Under the pieces are notes generated by a model. That model was not told where the DNA came from. It made no database searches and was given only the letters and a program-made list of their open reading frames with translations. Shown here in pieces: positions 45,917 through 56,379 of a DNA stretch of 64,000 nucleotides. Source of the stretch: Dermatemys mawii (Eukaryota; Chordata; Testudines; Dermatemydidae). Within the stretch, counting starts at the first letter, position 1; the number at the start of each line of letters is the position of its first letter. The position numbers and the translations under genes are program-made. The stretch lies in assembly GCA_007922305.1 (NCBI GenBank), contig ML677373.1:17428242-17492241 (forward strand). Reading direction: 5' to 3'.

Positions 45917-46550
45917 CAGGGATGGGCAAACTTTTTTGCCCAAGGGCCACATCCAGGTTGCAAAAATGTATGGAGGGCCAGGTAGGGAAGGCTGTGTCCC
46001 CCCAAACAGCCTGGCCCCACCTCTATCCGTCCCTTCTCACTTCCCGCCCCCTGACTGCCCCCCTCAGAACCCTCGACCCATCCAACCCCCCCACTCCTTG
46101 TTCCCTGACTGCCTCGTCCAGAGACCCCCCGCCACTAACTGCCCTCCACGACTCCACCCCCTATCCAACCCCTCCCTTCTCCTTGACCCCAGCCACACCC
46201 CCGTCAGACCTCACCCAGGACTCCCACACCTATCCACTACTCCCCCGAACCTCTGCCTCATCAACCACTCCCTGTCCCCTGATTACCCTCCAGCACTCCC
46301 TGCCCTAATCCAGCAGGAGCTCACAGCCACGTGGCCCAGCCAGACCAGACATGCTGCTGTGCTGTGCTGCCCTGCAGGAGCGTGGAGCCGCACCACCCAG
46401 AGTGCTGCCCGCGCGGTGGCATAACTGCACGGGAGAAGCGGGGCAGCAGGGGAGGGGCCGGGGGAGCCTCTATGGCTAGGAGCTCAAGGACCAGGCAGGA
46501 CGGTCCCACAGACCAGATGTGGCCCATGGGCCGTAGTTTGCCCACTTCTG
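45917..46550 (+). mobile_element. 634-bp non-autonomous hAT transposon with perfect 8-bp TSD
   Basis: GTCTAAGC flanks the element exactly at 45909-45916 and 46551-46558. The inverted ends are CAGGGATGGGCAAACTTTTT and, read on the minus strand, CAGAAGTGGGCAAACTACGG. Sub-terminal 'aagggccacat' is mirrored by 'atgtggcccatgggcc'. The interior is very C-rich (46010-46310) then G-rich. It encodes no transposase: the 144-, 162-, 84- and 79-codon frames here are proline/serine-rich composition artefacts. Confidence 0.95.
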
Positions 46551-46558
46551 GTCTAAGC

Positions 46559-47037
46559 AACCTATTGATCTGGAAAACTCTGTAACTGTAACAATCATTA
46601 ATTAAAACTTTGATGAATCATTTATTAACCTCCATAAGCTATTCGTAAACGTACCTACTGCAAGGGCTACTCGAAGGGCTGTGACTGTTGTTAGCCTCTG
46701 TAGGAAGCTGGTTCTCAGAGGAGATTGTTTTCATCTTTCACAGAGCATAGTGTCAGGCAGAGCGAGTGTTGATACAAATGTCAGCACTCACTTCTCCTGT
46801 AGCTTCCTCAAGTGATAGCATGAAAATGCTGGTGGCGCCGATGGACATGCAGCACGAGAGACGCATGGACCAGAGAAGTGTTGGCCCTATCCATGCTTGC
46901 AGAAAGAACGCTGAGACTCTGGGCTCTACATTTCACCCCTAAAGGACGGGCAAACTGGCTTGGATAAATAAGAACCTTCCCCACGACAGCCCCAGGGGTC
47001 AGCAAAGCATTTAACATGTACCTGGGTCCATCTCTAT
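46559..47037. other. Unique non-coding sequence
   Basis: No recognised gene or repeat. The 78-codon minus frame at 46808-47044 is unsupported. Confidence 0.4.
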
Positions 47038-47150
47038 TCAGCAATTAAGCACATGCTTAATGTTTAGCCAATAGGACTTCAGCATGTGCCTAACGTTAAC
47101 ATTGTGCTTCAGTGCTTGGTTAAATGAGTATGAACGGCTGAATGTGGGTT
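47038..47150. repeat. Foldback repeat remnant, AAGCACATGCTTA family
   Basis: 'caattaagcacatgcttaatg', 'ataggacttcagcatgtgcc' and 'gtgcttcagtgcttggttaaatgagta' match this family. Confidence 0.5.
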
Positions 47151-47207
47151 CTGCCACCTGCACTCATATCGAATGGTATCTTACCATGCAAGGAGCTCTA
47201 GTGAGTT

Positions 47208-47330
47208 TAGGGTGACCAGATGTCCCAATTTTACAGGGACAATCACGAGATTTGGGGCTTTTTCTTATGTAAGCTCCTATTACTCCCCAACCCTGTCCCG
47301 ATTTTTCACACTTGCTATCTGGTCAACCTA
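47208..47330 (+). mobile_element. 123-bp hAT-like MITE, copy 3
   Basis: Begins TAGGGTGACCAGA and ends TCTGGTCAACCTA. Target duplications agtgagtt (47200-47207) and actgagtt (47331-47338) agree at 7 of 8. It has the same length and interior as the copies at 2832 and 45335. Confidence 0.9.
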
Positions 47331-47406
47331 ACTGAGTTCAGTGGGGTTACTCCAGTTGAGTGGGGGCTGTGGACTCCAGCCCTGTAATAATGCTTAGTCT
47401 CTATAC

Positions 47407-47552
47407 CAAGGGTGGCCAACCTTTGGCTCCGGAGCCACGTGAAGCTCTTCAGAAGTTAATATTCGGCTCCTTGTATAGGCACCGACTCCTGGACTGGAAC
47501 TAAAGGTGCCAACTTTCCAGTGTGCCAGGGGGTGCTCACTGCTCACTGAACC
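47407..47552 (+). mobile_element. hAT element 5' end fragment
   Basis: Starts CAAGGGTGGCCAACCTTTGG, a typical hAT end, then 'ctccggagccacgtgaagctcttcagaagttaatat', 'tataggcaccgactcc' and 'gggggtgctcactgctc'. No matching 3' end follows, so it is truncated. The 'ataggcaccgactcc' part relates it to 27892-28090. Confidence 0.65.
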
Positions 47553-48309
47553 CTGGGTTAGGGTTCAACAAAGCAACATCCATGTACAGCAGGTGCAAGA
47601 GAGATCAGAATCAGGCCCATCGTGAGCCACAGAGACAGTTTGTACAGCAGAGGCAGCTGGCACACAGCTCCCTCTCTCACCACCACTACCAGTGGCTTGC
47701 ACAAAGAGCCATTTGGCCTAACCTCTCGAATCGGGGCTGGAGAGTTATATCAGCGCTAGGCAGCAATTTTTTGGACTTACCTCTGGATCTGAGTAGTGAT
47801 GACCCTGTTCCTGGCCCAGGAAAACACAGACTAAATCCCCTAGTGCACAAGCTTTTTCATAAACACTGTGTGTTCTGGCCATGAGTGCGAGACAGGAATC
47901 ACCAGCAAAGATTCACAAAAAGGAGCAGAAAAATCTCCAACATCATGAGAGATCAGCAAGGGCTTGTGAGTCTCGGGGTTCCAGGCTGCAATAAAGTTTA
48001 CAGTGTCCAATGTAACAGCTTGGCATCTTTTATCCCAAAGGAACAAAAAAGGCTTCAAACACACATAAATAGATATGCTAACAATACAGAGAGATCACTT
48101 CATCTGCCAGTGACTGGAGCTACTTCTGGTTTGAAGAACGACAATAGTTTACCAGCAATCAGCAATACTACACAGTGTTGAGGACAGGAAGTGAATACCT
48201 TATCTAAATGAAACGACAAGAGGGAACATAGTTATCTGAGCTGGAATCTGACCAAACTTCTAGGGCAATACCCATCCTGCTTCCAAAAATGCAGTGTGCT
48301 CTTAGGAAG
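47553..48309. other. Unique non-coding sequence
   Basis: The 120-codon plus frame at 47522-47884 begins within the hAT fragment, which argues against a gene. The 98-codon frame after it is unsupported. Confidence 0.4.
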
Positions 48310-48616
48310 GAAGGAAGGGCTTGCTGCTAAGTCATTAGGGCCAGCTACTCAGGAGACATAGGTTCAATTCTTTGTACCACCACTGACTTTCTGTATGACT
48401 TTGGGCAACTCCCCCCGCCCAAAAAAAACCCTCTTTGTACCTCAGTTTCCTATTTATAAAAGAGGAATAATAATTCTTCTTTTGTCTGTTTTCTCTATTT
48501 AGATTGTAAGCTGTTTGGGGCAAGGACTGTCTTTTAGTGTGTTTGTATAGCACCCAGCACAATGCGGCCCAGTTTGGCTGGTGCCTCTAGGCACTTCTGT
48601 AACACAAAGATTAAAT
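48310..48616 (+). repeat. Full-length tRNA-headed SINE
   Basis: B-box GGTTCAATTC at 48361-48370. Core 'atgactttgggcaactcc', 'tacctcagtttcctatttata'. 3' block 'tagattgtaagctgtttggggcaaggactgtct', 'tatagcacccagcacaatgcggccc' and tail 'taacacaaagattaaata'. A reference copy for this window. Confidence 0.8.
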
Positions 48617-49554
48617 ACAGTCATGAGAATAATCTTTAATGACGCCATATGGTGACGACCCCTGTTTTATATCTCTTCTGGGCATCAACATTTGTCAAAG
48701 ACTTGCAGAATGTGAGGCTTACATACTAATTTGCAATATATATGAAACACACTGAAATTTTTTCCTCATGCCGAGTTTCTATCCAATACATTCCCCAGTA
48801 ACAATCAAATCCCTGTATTTTTGGCCTCTAGTGGTGCAGCAAGCTATTCGCTAGAGTTATGGATTCTGGCAAGGGACCGTTCCAGCAACCTTTTACCCAG
48901 CAGGCTCACACTTAACACAGCAAGCCAAGAAAAGTCCCCAAAAAAACACCGAGACAGTGGGAAATTCAAACAGCAGTTCAAGGAGCAGAGGAGCTAATGG
49001 GTCAGACTCTCATTGTAACTGGAAACTTCACCTTAAAGCAGTGAGCCCAGTCCCAACTGGTATCTCTCAGAATCCACCCAAAAGAGGAGACCAGAAGGGA
49101 AGGAGGAGGTGGGGAGAGGAAAGAGGGAGCCAGAGGAGAGTGGGGGAGACTCTCAATTGAGCATGATATCCAAAACAGCCTCAATAAATTGCTTTTCATA
49201 TCTGAAAAGTGTCTGGGAGAGGAAGCGATGAGGGACGAGGAGGAGCAGGAAATGAGCAGTAAATCGGTCACAGCCCTGGCAAACCTGGAGACTAGAGCAC
49301 ACTTCCTTGCCAGATCCATTTTCCTAGGATAGCCTGGCTTCTCGGATGGGTGAATGCAACTCCTCCAACCTTACTCATATGCTATAAATTACATCAGTAC
49401 GTTCCTGGAGAAGCCTGACACAAGCTAAAGTATGTTTACAATGGGCCGAATTCTTTCATTCCGATCTTTCCCAAAGATCATAGCCCTGACTTGGAGAACT
49501 CTTTGTCCCCGATATTCTGAAGAACAGGCATCGTGCACACTAAGGGCTAGATTT
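48617..49554. other. Unique non-coding sequence
   Basis: The 105-codon minus frame at 49002-49319 lies opposite a purine-rich tract (49090-49150) and is likely compositional. No repeat recognised. Confidence 0.4.
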
Positions 49555-49700
49555 CCAACGGGCTGAGCTCTCTTGAAAATCTATCCCTGACTGTGGGTGC
49601 TAAGTTAGTTTGCAAATCCAGCCCATAGGCCCTATTCCAAAACCCACTAAAGTTAATGTTTTTATAACTTCAGTGGGTTTTGGCTCCGGACCGCAGAGAA
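49555..49700. repeat. Foldback repeats, two remnants
   Basis: The second has a perfect 12-bp stem CCAAAACCCACT (49637-49648) / AGTGGGTTTTGG (49672-49683), continued inward by 'aaagtta'/'taactt'. The first is a degraded 'ctagatttccaacgggctgag...gcaaatccagcc' pair. Confidence 0.55.
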
Positions 49701-50819
49701 GCAGCTCTTTGCCCTAATCACTTATAACAGCTATTTAATTTGCTTCTTCTATGTCCCCAGTGTTATATTTCACGTCTCAGGGCCTGCTCCTACTGTCATG
49801 AAAGCCAGCAGGAGATTTGCCATTGACTTCTATGGTAACTGAACAAACTCCAAGGACAATGCCATTTTAAGATTAGGGCAAATAAAATATAGGTTTGTGT
49901 ATGTGTCTTCACTTCAAATCAATATTTCATTCAGATAAATCACACTCTGTTATACTCCAGGTACTCTCCCCACCCCCTGTTACAATGCATAATGTTTAAC
50001 AGAGAACTATTGATTGTTCTATGGTATTTGTTCGGTCCTGTAACATGAAGCCCATTTAAGTACTAATGAAAGGTGTTTGCTTTCATTGAAGATCTTACTG
50101 GATGCTAAGATGTATATAATTACACTGAATTAATGTACTTAGGACTGTCAACCTGAGAGCTTAATATCTGTAAATTGCTGCCCAGGTTACTTTGAAATAT
50201 TTATTTAATGTACCTTTCTTTTCTGGGAAAATACCATTAAAAGGTAAGAAAGTTAGAATTACCTAATGTAAGCGGCACAGTCCCTTCAATGGAAATAATT
50301 ATTCACTCTAGTCTGTACTTCCCTTTTTTCCTGCAGTACCTGAAAAAAATTTATACTCCAGAAATGAGTTTTATGTTAATCTAATCTCTGATTCCATCTC
50401 ACTCACTTTATCTGCTTCATTTTATTACTGCTGCTTTAAGTAACCAGATGTATTTGGAAGCTATTGATAAGAACTGATTTCACCGATGTGACTATAACTT
50501 TAGGTATGAAAATTCCTTTGTCCCAACCTATGCTGTCTCAAAAAGAGCAGGGATCGTTGCAATTAGTGATAGAAATTACCTGATCCAAAGCCCATTAAAG
50601 TCAAGTCAATGGAAAGAATCCCAGCTATACTTTATATTAACAGCACATTCTTCAATAGTTTATAAAAAGGCTTAATAATTTATTAGTAGGTGCTTTAATA
50701 AATGGTTAACTGATTCTTAAAAACTGTTATAGAGTCCAATATGTCATTACGTATTCTTTAAACATCTACCCCGTCTTATAATGTCTTTATTAGAGTTCAA
50801 CATATATTGGTATTTTTTC
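49701..50819. other. AT-rich unique sequence
   Basis: 49785-49850 and 50578-50625 have scraps of foldback repeats. 50040-50260 is uninterrupted AT-rich sequence with no recognisable repeat and could be conserved non-coding DNA. No gene seen. Confidence 0.4.
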
Positions 50820-51150
50820 CTACAGAAAATGTTGAGTTTTCAGTAAAAATCTGAAAAAGTAAAATATTTCAGTTCTGAAATCCACTGTAGTGCCTCATGG
50901 GAATTGTAGTTTGTGTGCCTCACACTCCCCCCAGCCATTCTCCTTTATAGAATCCATTCTCTGGTTGGACTACATCTCCCATGATGCATGACTGGCTCCC
51001 ATATTGGTGACAGGAGGCAGTGCATCACAGCCCATCCTATAGAAAGGGAGCATGAAGCACCTGAGCTACAATTCCCATGAGGCATTGCAGCAGCATTTCG
51101 GATTTGAAAGTATTTGCCAAAATATTTCAGTTTTTTCAACAAAATGTGAT
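50820..51150. repeat. Long foldback element with a 19-bp perfect stem
   Basis: TGCCTCATGGGAATTGTAG (50891-50909) is perfectly inverted at 51066-51084. Imperfect pairing continues outward: 'aatatttcagttctgaaatcc' against 'cggatttgaaagtatttgcc', then 'aaaatgttga' against 'tcaacaaaatg'. A third copy of the motif, 'ctacatctcccatgatgca', lies inside the loop at 50971-50989. Likely a non-autonomous foldback transposon. Confidence 0.7.
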
Positions 51151-51501
51151 TTTTTTCCCCTGGGGAAACAAAAACACTTTTCATGGGATATTCTGTTTAA
51201 CTGAAAACCCAATTTTTCACAAAAAACAATTTCAGAGGGAAATGTTCAACCATTTCAAATGCTTATATCATCTACTAATCTTTTATTAACCCTTTATAAA
51301 TTATTTATACACTTACTCTTAAAATAAAAGTTGGACCATATGCACATTGATGTTAGTGGGCTTTGATTTGGAACCTGGATCATCAAGATCATTTCCCCCA
51401 CACCCCCTTGCAAGTACAGGATATTGGCTTCTCTCTTCCATAGCATTATTTACCGGTAGATTTCAAAGAACAGGACTAGATGATATTGTAGCAAAACCAC
51501 T
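51151..51501. other. AT-rich sequence, possibly an outer part of the foldback
   Basis: 'caaaaacacttttcatggg' and 'tgaaaacccaatttttcac' resemble the element at 59919-60221. No gene seen. Confidence 0.35.
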
Positions 51502-51601
51502 CAAGTCTTGTCTCCACTATGATCTTCATCTTTAGCATCACCAACAGAGCTGCACCAGTAGTGAATTATGACTATGAAAGTAGGTAGTGTAGACAAGTCC
51601 T
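51502..51601. mobile_element. 100-bp MITE with GTCTACACTA-type ends
   Basis: Left end 'caagtcttgtctccactat' and right end 'gtagtgtagacaagtcctg' are inverted over about 18 bases. No coding capacity. Confidence 0.7.
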
Positions 51602-51653
51602 GGGGGTAACGGATATGCTGATAACCAGAAGGCGGCGCACATTAAATTTACTA

Positions 51654-51914
51654 AAACTATGTCTATGCTACAGCACTGTAGCTATGCTGCTGTAGAGTAG
51701 ATATTACAGCAACAGAAGGGGTTTTCCATCACTGTAGTAAATCTACACCCTTGAGAGGCAGTAGATACATCCAGGGAAGAATTCTTCCATTGACCTAGTG
51801 ACGTCTATAGTGGGGGTTAGGTCGACCTAATTATGTCACACAGGGCATGAAATTGTTCACAGCCCTGAGCAATGTAGCTATGTCAACTTAAGTTTTACGT
51901 GTAGTCCAGGCCTT
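51654..51914. mobile_element. MITE, ACAGCACTGTAG/TAGGTCGACCTA family
   Basis: Starts 'actatgtctatgctacagcactgtagctatg' and ends 'taagttttacgtgtagtccaggcc'. 'agggaagaattcttccattgacctagtg' and 'gttaggtcgacctaatta' are short internal palindromes. It is a family I recall as common in turtle genomes. Lies 52 bases after the previous MITE. Confidence 0.65.
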
Positions 51915-53900
51915 TAGGGAGAGACTGTAGGGAGGGATCAAGGGGACAAGGAGGACACATGACGGTGCAGAGGAGGCAGAAACGAGCAGCAAGGAGGTTG
52001 GATACAGAGAAATGCAAAATTCAAGCCAACAGGAGGGCAGAGCCTTGCAGGTGATGCTCTCACTGTACCACAAGAATGAACAAATCACCAAAACACCACA
52101 CTGTGCCGTGAGATGAGGTGCGCAAGCCAGAGGATGTGGAAGGTCAAGGCACAAAAGAAGCAAAAGTGTGTGAGTGCATTTCATACCGCTATTACTGCAT
52201 CAGATATTACCCCACATGAAATAATGGAGTGCAATCCATCCAAATCTAGGCATTTGCTATGTTTAAAACAGACTTGCTGGCCTCTTCCTTTGCCGTGATT
52301 CACAGCCTCCTGTGTTGCGTGGAGTTGCTGAAAGTCCCAGGTCACAACTTCTTGGCAGATCAACCAAGTGAAGCAGCACAGGGATTGATGGGATACAAGC
52401 TCTTCCTCTATGACTTTGCTTGTGCATGTTACCTGGCTTCTCTAACTATTCTCCAACCATGTCATGCTCGTATCAGTATTCTGCAAAACCAAGAGGAAAA
52501 TCCTGTTTATATATTACTTGCCTTTACTGATCTGGTGAATATTTCAGAAGAGACGGAGCCCTGGAACGATAAGCTTTTGCTGCTGAAGGATTTCATAAGA
52601 CAGAAAGACAGGAAATTCAGCTGTGCTAACGTTAACAAGTTCCAGGAACACAGCAGGCTCCCGCACATATGGATCTGAAAGCTGATATTACTCCTCTGCA
52701 GGAGAGCAGAAGAAATGGAAAAGATAGAAGAAACCAGACGAAGTTGTTGCGAAAGCAGCTAAGCATTGCACCTACTTTGGATAAATTATAAATGATTTGG
52801 CAATCAGCTAGTTTAATATGGTCTCTGCTTTCCTCTTCAAGCAGAGTGCGATGAATAATAGGAAGACAAAGGTAATAGTTCCAAGCAAGCGGTGGTAGTG
52901 GTGCGGGGGATAGATAATCAGATCTCCACAACAGTGTGTAAATGTACAGACCAACAGAAATGGTTGCAGAAAATGGAATGTTTTGAGTCAGTCAAGAGCA
53001 ACCAGGTTAGCATGAGCAATGTCTAAAAACTGAGTGAAATTCTGCAACAGAGCTGCAGCTTTTATTGAGCTGAGCACAGTACTTACCCTTGCAGCTATTG
53101 GTTTCAGATCAATCTCACTTGCTCTCTATTTACACACCTGCACTTATACTCCCTCTTCTCTGAGATGTGCCCCTCAGGCTGCAGTAGAAGAGATCTATTT
53201 ATTTTTATGGATGTCTAGACAGTTTTCTTCACATCAGACAATGTGACCACACAAGAAATTTGAAGGAAAAAGGCCATGAACAACTGCAAAACAGAGGCAT
53301 CCTGGAAGGTTTGAATTCTGTCCACTGACAAATTAACCATCTCTGAGTAGGTGAACTATCAGACTCTCATAGCCAAACATCAATCTCTGCCCACTCTCCG
53401 CAACACATCACACAAACAGGTAACCCTGAAAGATAAAGGGAGGGGGGATCTAAAACAACCACGGGCTTAATTCTGCTATCAGTTACTCTTGAAGTCAATG
53501 GGAGACACACCCATGTAAGTTACAATTTACCCACCACAGGTATAATACTGAAGGTCAAAATTAGCCATACAGGTTCAGAGGAGCTATCAAAAGAATCTTC
53601 TGAAAATTAGTGTAATTGATTAACAGGCAGTTATCAAGTGCAAAACAGATTCTGAGTTGAGTGTCTGATCCTTTCCTCTATTAAATTAAGAGTAATGTAT
53701 TAAAGAAATAGAACTTTGAAACATCTCATATAATTCACTATGCCAAAATAGTGTCTTCCTGCATGTTTGATTATATGATCAGGTGACATGTGATGGTAAT
53801 GGAGTTTCAATTCAAAACTGCAGAAAGAATCTGGGCTCTTAAACATGCATGATTGGCTATGGAAAAATCTACTTTCAGCGTAACAATACCCATGCACAAC
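51915..53900. other. Unique non-coding sequence
   Basis: Contains the 139-codon plus frame 52259-52678 (ATG to TGA). Its N-terminus is hydrophobic but I recognise no family. A frame of this length is expected by chance two or three times in the window. 53465-53520 holds a 'cttgaagtcaatggg' scrap. Confidence 0.4.
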
Positions 53901-53923
53901 ATTTATTTATTTATTTATTTTTT
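53901..53923. repeat. (ATTT)n microsatellite
   Basis: Five ATTT units followed by T-rich sequence. Confidence 0.85.
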
Positions 53924-54109
53924 AAGGGTGAAGGTTTTAGATCTTCTTTTTGGTACCACTCATTAGAGCACAGCAAAAGGAGACCAGGCATATGTTTCAT
54001 ATGTCTTCTTTCTCTAATTTTTCCATTCCTCTGCCCACATCGGCATAAAATACAGCTGGTCAATATACAAAAAACATTTCAAAGGTGCTTCTGACCTGCA
54101 GGTTTCGAA

Positions 54110-54285
54110 GCACACACATTTTTCATTTCTTCAAAAATTTTCATTCATTTTTTAAATATAAATTTTATCAAAAACATTACTGACATTTTCCCATATTTTC
54201 AGTAAATGAAAAATGTCAATCAGTAATGTTTTCTATACAAATTCTAATTAAAAATATGAGGAAAAAATGGTGTGGAAACCCCCTG
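54110..54285. repeat. AT-rich foldback element
   Basis: AAAACATTACTGACATTTT (54171-54189) is inverted at 54210-54232 with one small insertion. Pairing continues weakly outward ('tttaaatataaatttta' against 'aaattctaattaaaaata'). Confidence 0.6.
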
Positions 54286-55634
54286 CAAAAAAATTGGGGG
54301 AAAAAATCAACATTTATTGTGGGGTCTTTAAAGGCCATTTCTCAATGAAAAAAGCTTCACACCAACTCCCATGTTAAAGGATTTTTGAAACTCTGACTAT
54401 TCTGGCTTTGGGGGGCCAATGGGGCTGTATCTCAGGAACTCACTGATTGGCTGACCTCAGATTTTTCCCACCAACTCCACCTCAGTCTCTGCCCTGATCT
54501 GCTAATTTTCAAACCAATCTGATTAAGTAGGTGGTTTTTTTTACAGAGGATGCAAACTTCACCTTTAAAAAGAAATGTATTTAACTATGGAGCAACTAGC
54601 TATCATTCAAGGGCTTAGATCCTGCTGCTACTGAAGTCATTGGCAAGGCTCCCAGTGACCTTAGTGAAAGCAGAACTGGACACCAAGTCAATCTGACCAT
54701 TTTCAGGCAAAGTGAGAAATAACTCTCTGCCACTGCCCAGAACGGTAATACTCAAACACTCTTTCAGCAGTAGTTGCCTCATCTTCAATAGCAAAGGAAC
54801 CTCGGGATTTTTTTGTGCAGGCCTTTAAGTGAAAGTAAGGCAATATATATATGAGATCAGCAGAAACTCCCCAAGCAAACCCAAAATGAGGCCTTCTCAT
54901 GGGCCCCTTAGAAGCACTTAAGCTTTTTCTTGCCATTTTTGGTTTTCCAAATAATATACATAAACCTTTATTGCCAGTAGGTCTTCGTGGTATTTTTGTG
55001 GCTAGCAGGGTCACTTATAATGGAAATCTGAGGCAGGGATTAAAAAGGATACTATTTTTATGTTTGTTCTGGCAAAAATATCCTGTTCCCCATCAGCGAA
55101 ACTGAGCTCTAGAAGAGCTTGCAAAGCAATCCAACTCCTTGTATGCCATTAGCGTATTCTTGGCTCTGTTCTGACCAATCTTGGGAGTTCTTTACCATTC
55201 TGTTCTCCTACAAAGTGAAAGTCACCCCTATGCAGAGGGCCAGCACAAAGCCTATGCATTATTTACTGTTTTGAGAATATAAATGGCAGATAGGTCTTGT
55301 GGGGCTCTCTGAACAGAATGAATAATATTCAGCTAATAAAAGAATATGCAAAATCAGACAAGACAGGGATAATACTGAGTTCATTAAATTAGCCTTGAAT
55401 GGGAAGACAACCACCAAATGTTCCAACTGAAGCCTACACTCAATCAGCCAACCTCTGATGGTTCAGTATGTCAGTCGGGAGTAGCTGACTTAATTCACTT
55501 TGAACACAGAGAAGAAAAAAGATTTGGCACCTTCAGAAACTAACAAAGTTTGCAATATCTATTTATGTAGCCAGCTAATCTTATCCTCATTTCCCTTCTC
55601 CTTTTTCTTCTTCGTCCTCATCTCTGCTTCATTG
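54286..55634. other. Unique non-coding sequence
   Basis: 54615-54690 has a foldback scrap ('ctgctactgaagtcattgg'). The 103-codon minus frame 54703-55014 is unsupported. 55300-55400 is AT-rich, repeat-free and includes ATATGCAAAAT. Confidence 0.4.
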
Positions 55635-55745
55635 TCTCAACTTAGATTTTAAGCTAATGTCTCTGTATGTGCATGTACTGCATCTAGTACCATGGGGCCC
55701 AGACTGGGACTTCCAGGTGTTGTAATATTAATAATAATGGTGGTT
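55635..55745 (+). repeat. SINE 3' half
   Basis: 'cttagattttaagctaatgtctctg', 'gcatctagtaccatggggcccagactggg' and 'ggtgttgtaatattaataataatgg' follow the SINE 3' order. The head is absent. Confidence 0.65.
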
Positions 55746-55840
55746 AGCCAAGTACAAAAAACTCAGTAAATCAGGAGTCTTATTAAATGCTCACAATTTA
55801 ACATTTAATTTTTTTAAAATACTCATTCAATATAATATAT

Positions 55841-56082
55841 GGAAGCATGATCTAGTGATTAGAGCAAGAAGCTGCATGTCACGGTTCAGATCCCAGATTT
55901 GTCTCTGATTTGCTGTGTGTAGCTTTGAGCAAGTCTCTTCAGCTCTGATAGATCATTATGAGTATTTCAGATGCTTATCACTTCTGAAAAATCAAGCCAT
56001 TAGTTGTTCTGTGCCTCTGTTTCCCTATCTGTTAAAAAGAAGCTACTGCTACTCACCATATTCTTACCACCATTGTGAGTCT
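55841..56082 (+). repeat. tRNA-headed SINE, 3'-disrupted
   Basis: Head 'ggaagcatgatctagtgattagagc' and B-box GGTTCAGATCC (55883-55893). The core is split around 55945-56005 by about 60 unrelated bases, then 'ctgtgcctctgtttccctatctg' resumes. Its 3' end is abutted by the MITE at 56083. Confidence 0.7.
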
Positions 56083-56379
56083 TAGGGCTTGTCTTCATTA
56101 CCCTCCCGGATTGGCGGGTACTGATCAATCTATCGGGGATCGATTTATCGCGTCTCGTCTAGATGTGATAAATCGATCCCCAAAGGTGCTCCCTGTCGAC
56201 TCCGGTACTTCAGCTCAGCAAGAGGTGCAAGCGGAGTTGATGGGAGAGCCTGCTTCCACTGTGAGGACGCCAGGTAAGTCGACCTAAGATGAGCCAACTT
56301 CAGCTACACTATTCATGTAACTGAAGTTGTGTATCTTAGGTCTATCCCACCTCTCCCCACTAATGTAGACCTGGCCCTA
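56083..56379. mobile_element. 297-bp MITE with GTCTACACTA-type ends
   Basis: Left TAGGGCTTGTCTTCATTA, right (minus strand) CTAGGGCCAGGTCTACATTA. Inside, GGGGATCGATTTATC (56135-56149) and GATAAATCGATCCCC (56167-56181) form a perfect 15-bp stem around a 17-base loop. I recall this family as common in turtles. No transposase. Confidence 0.75.

Noticed and set aside
45874..46585. Open frames of 144, 162, 84 and 79 codons as proteins
   Set aside because: They lie within the 634-bp hAT element or across its boundary and reflect C-rich composition in several frames at once.
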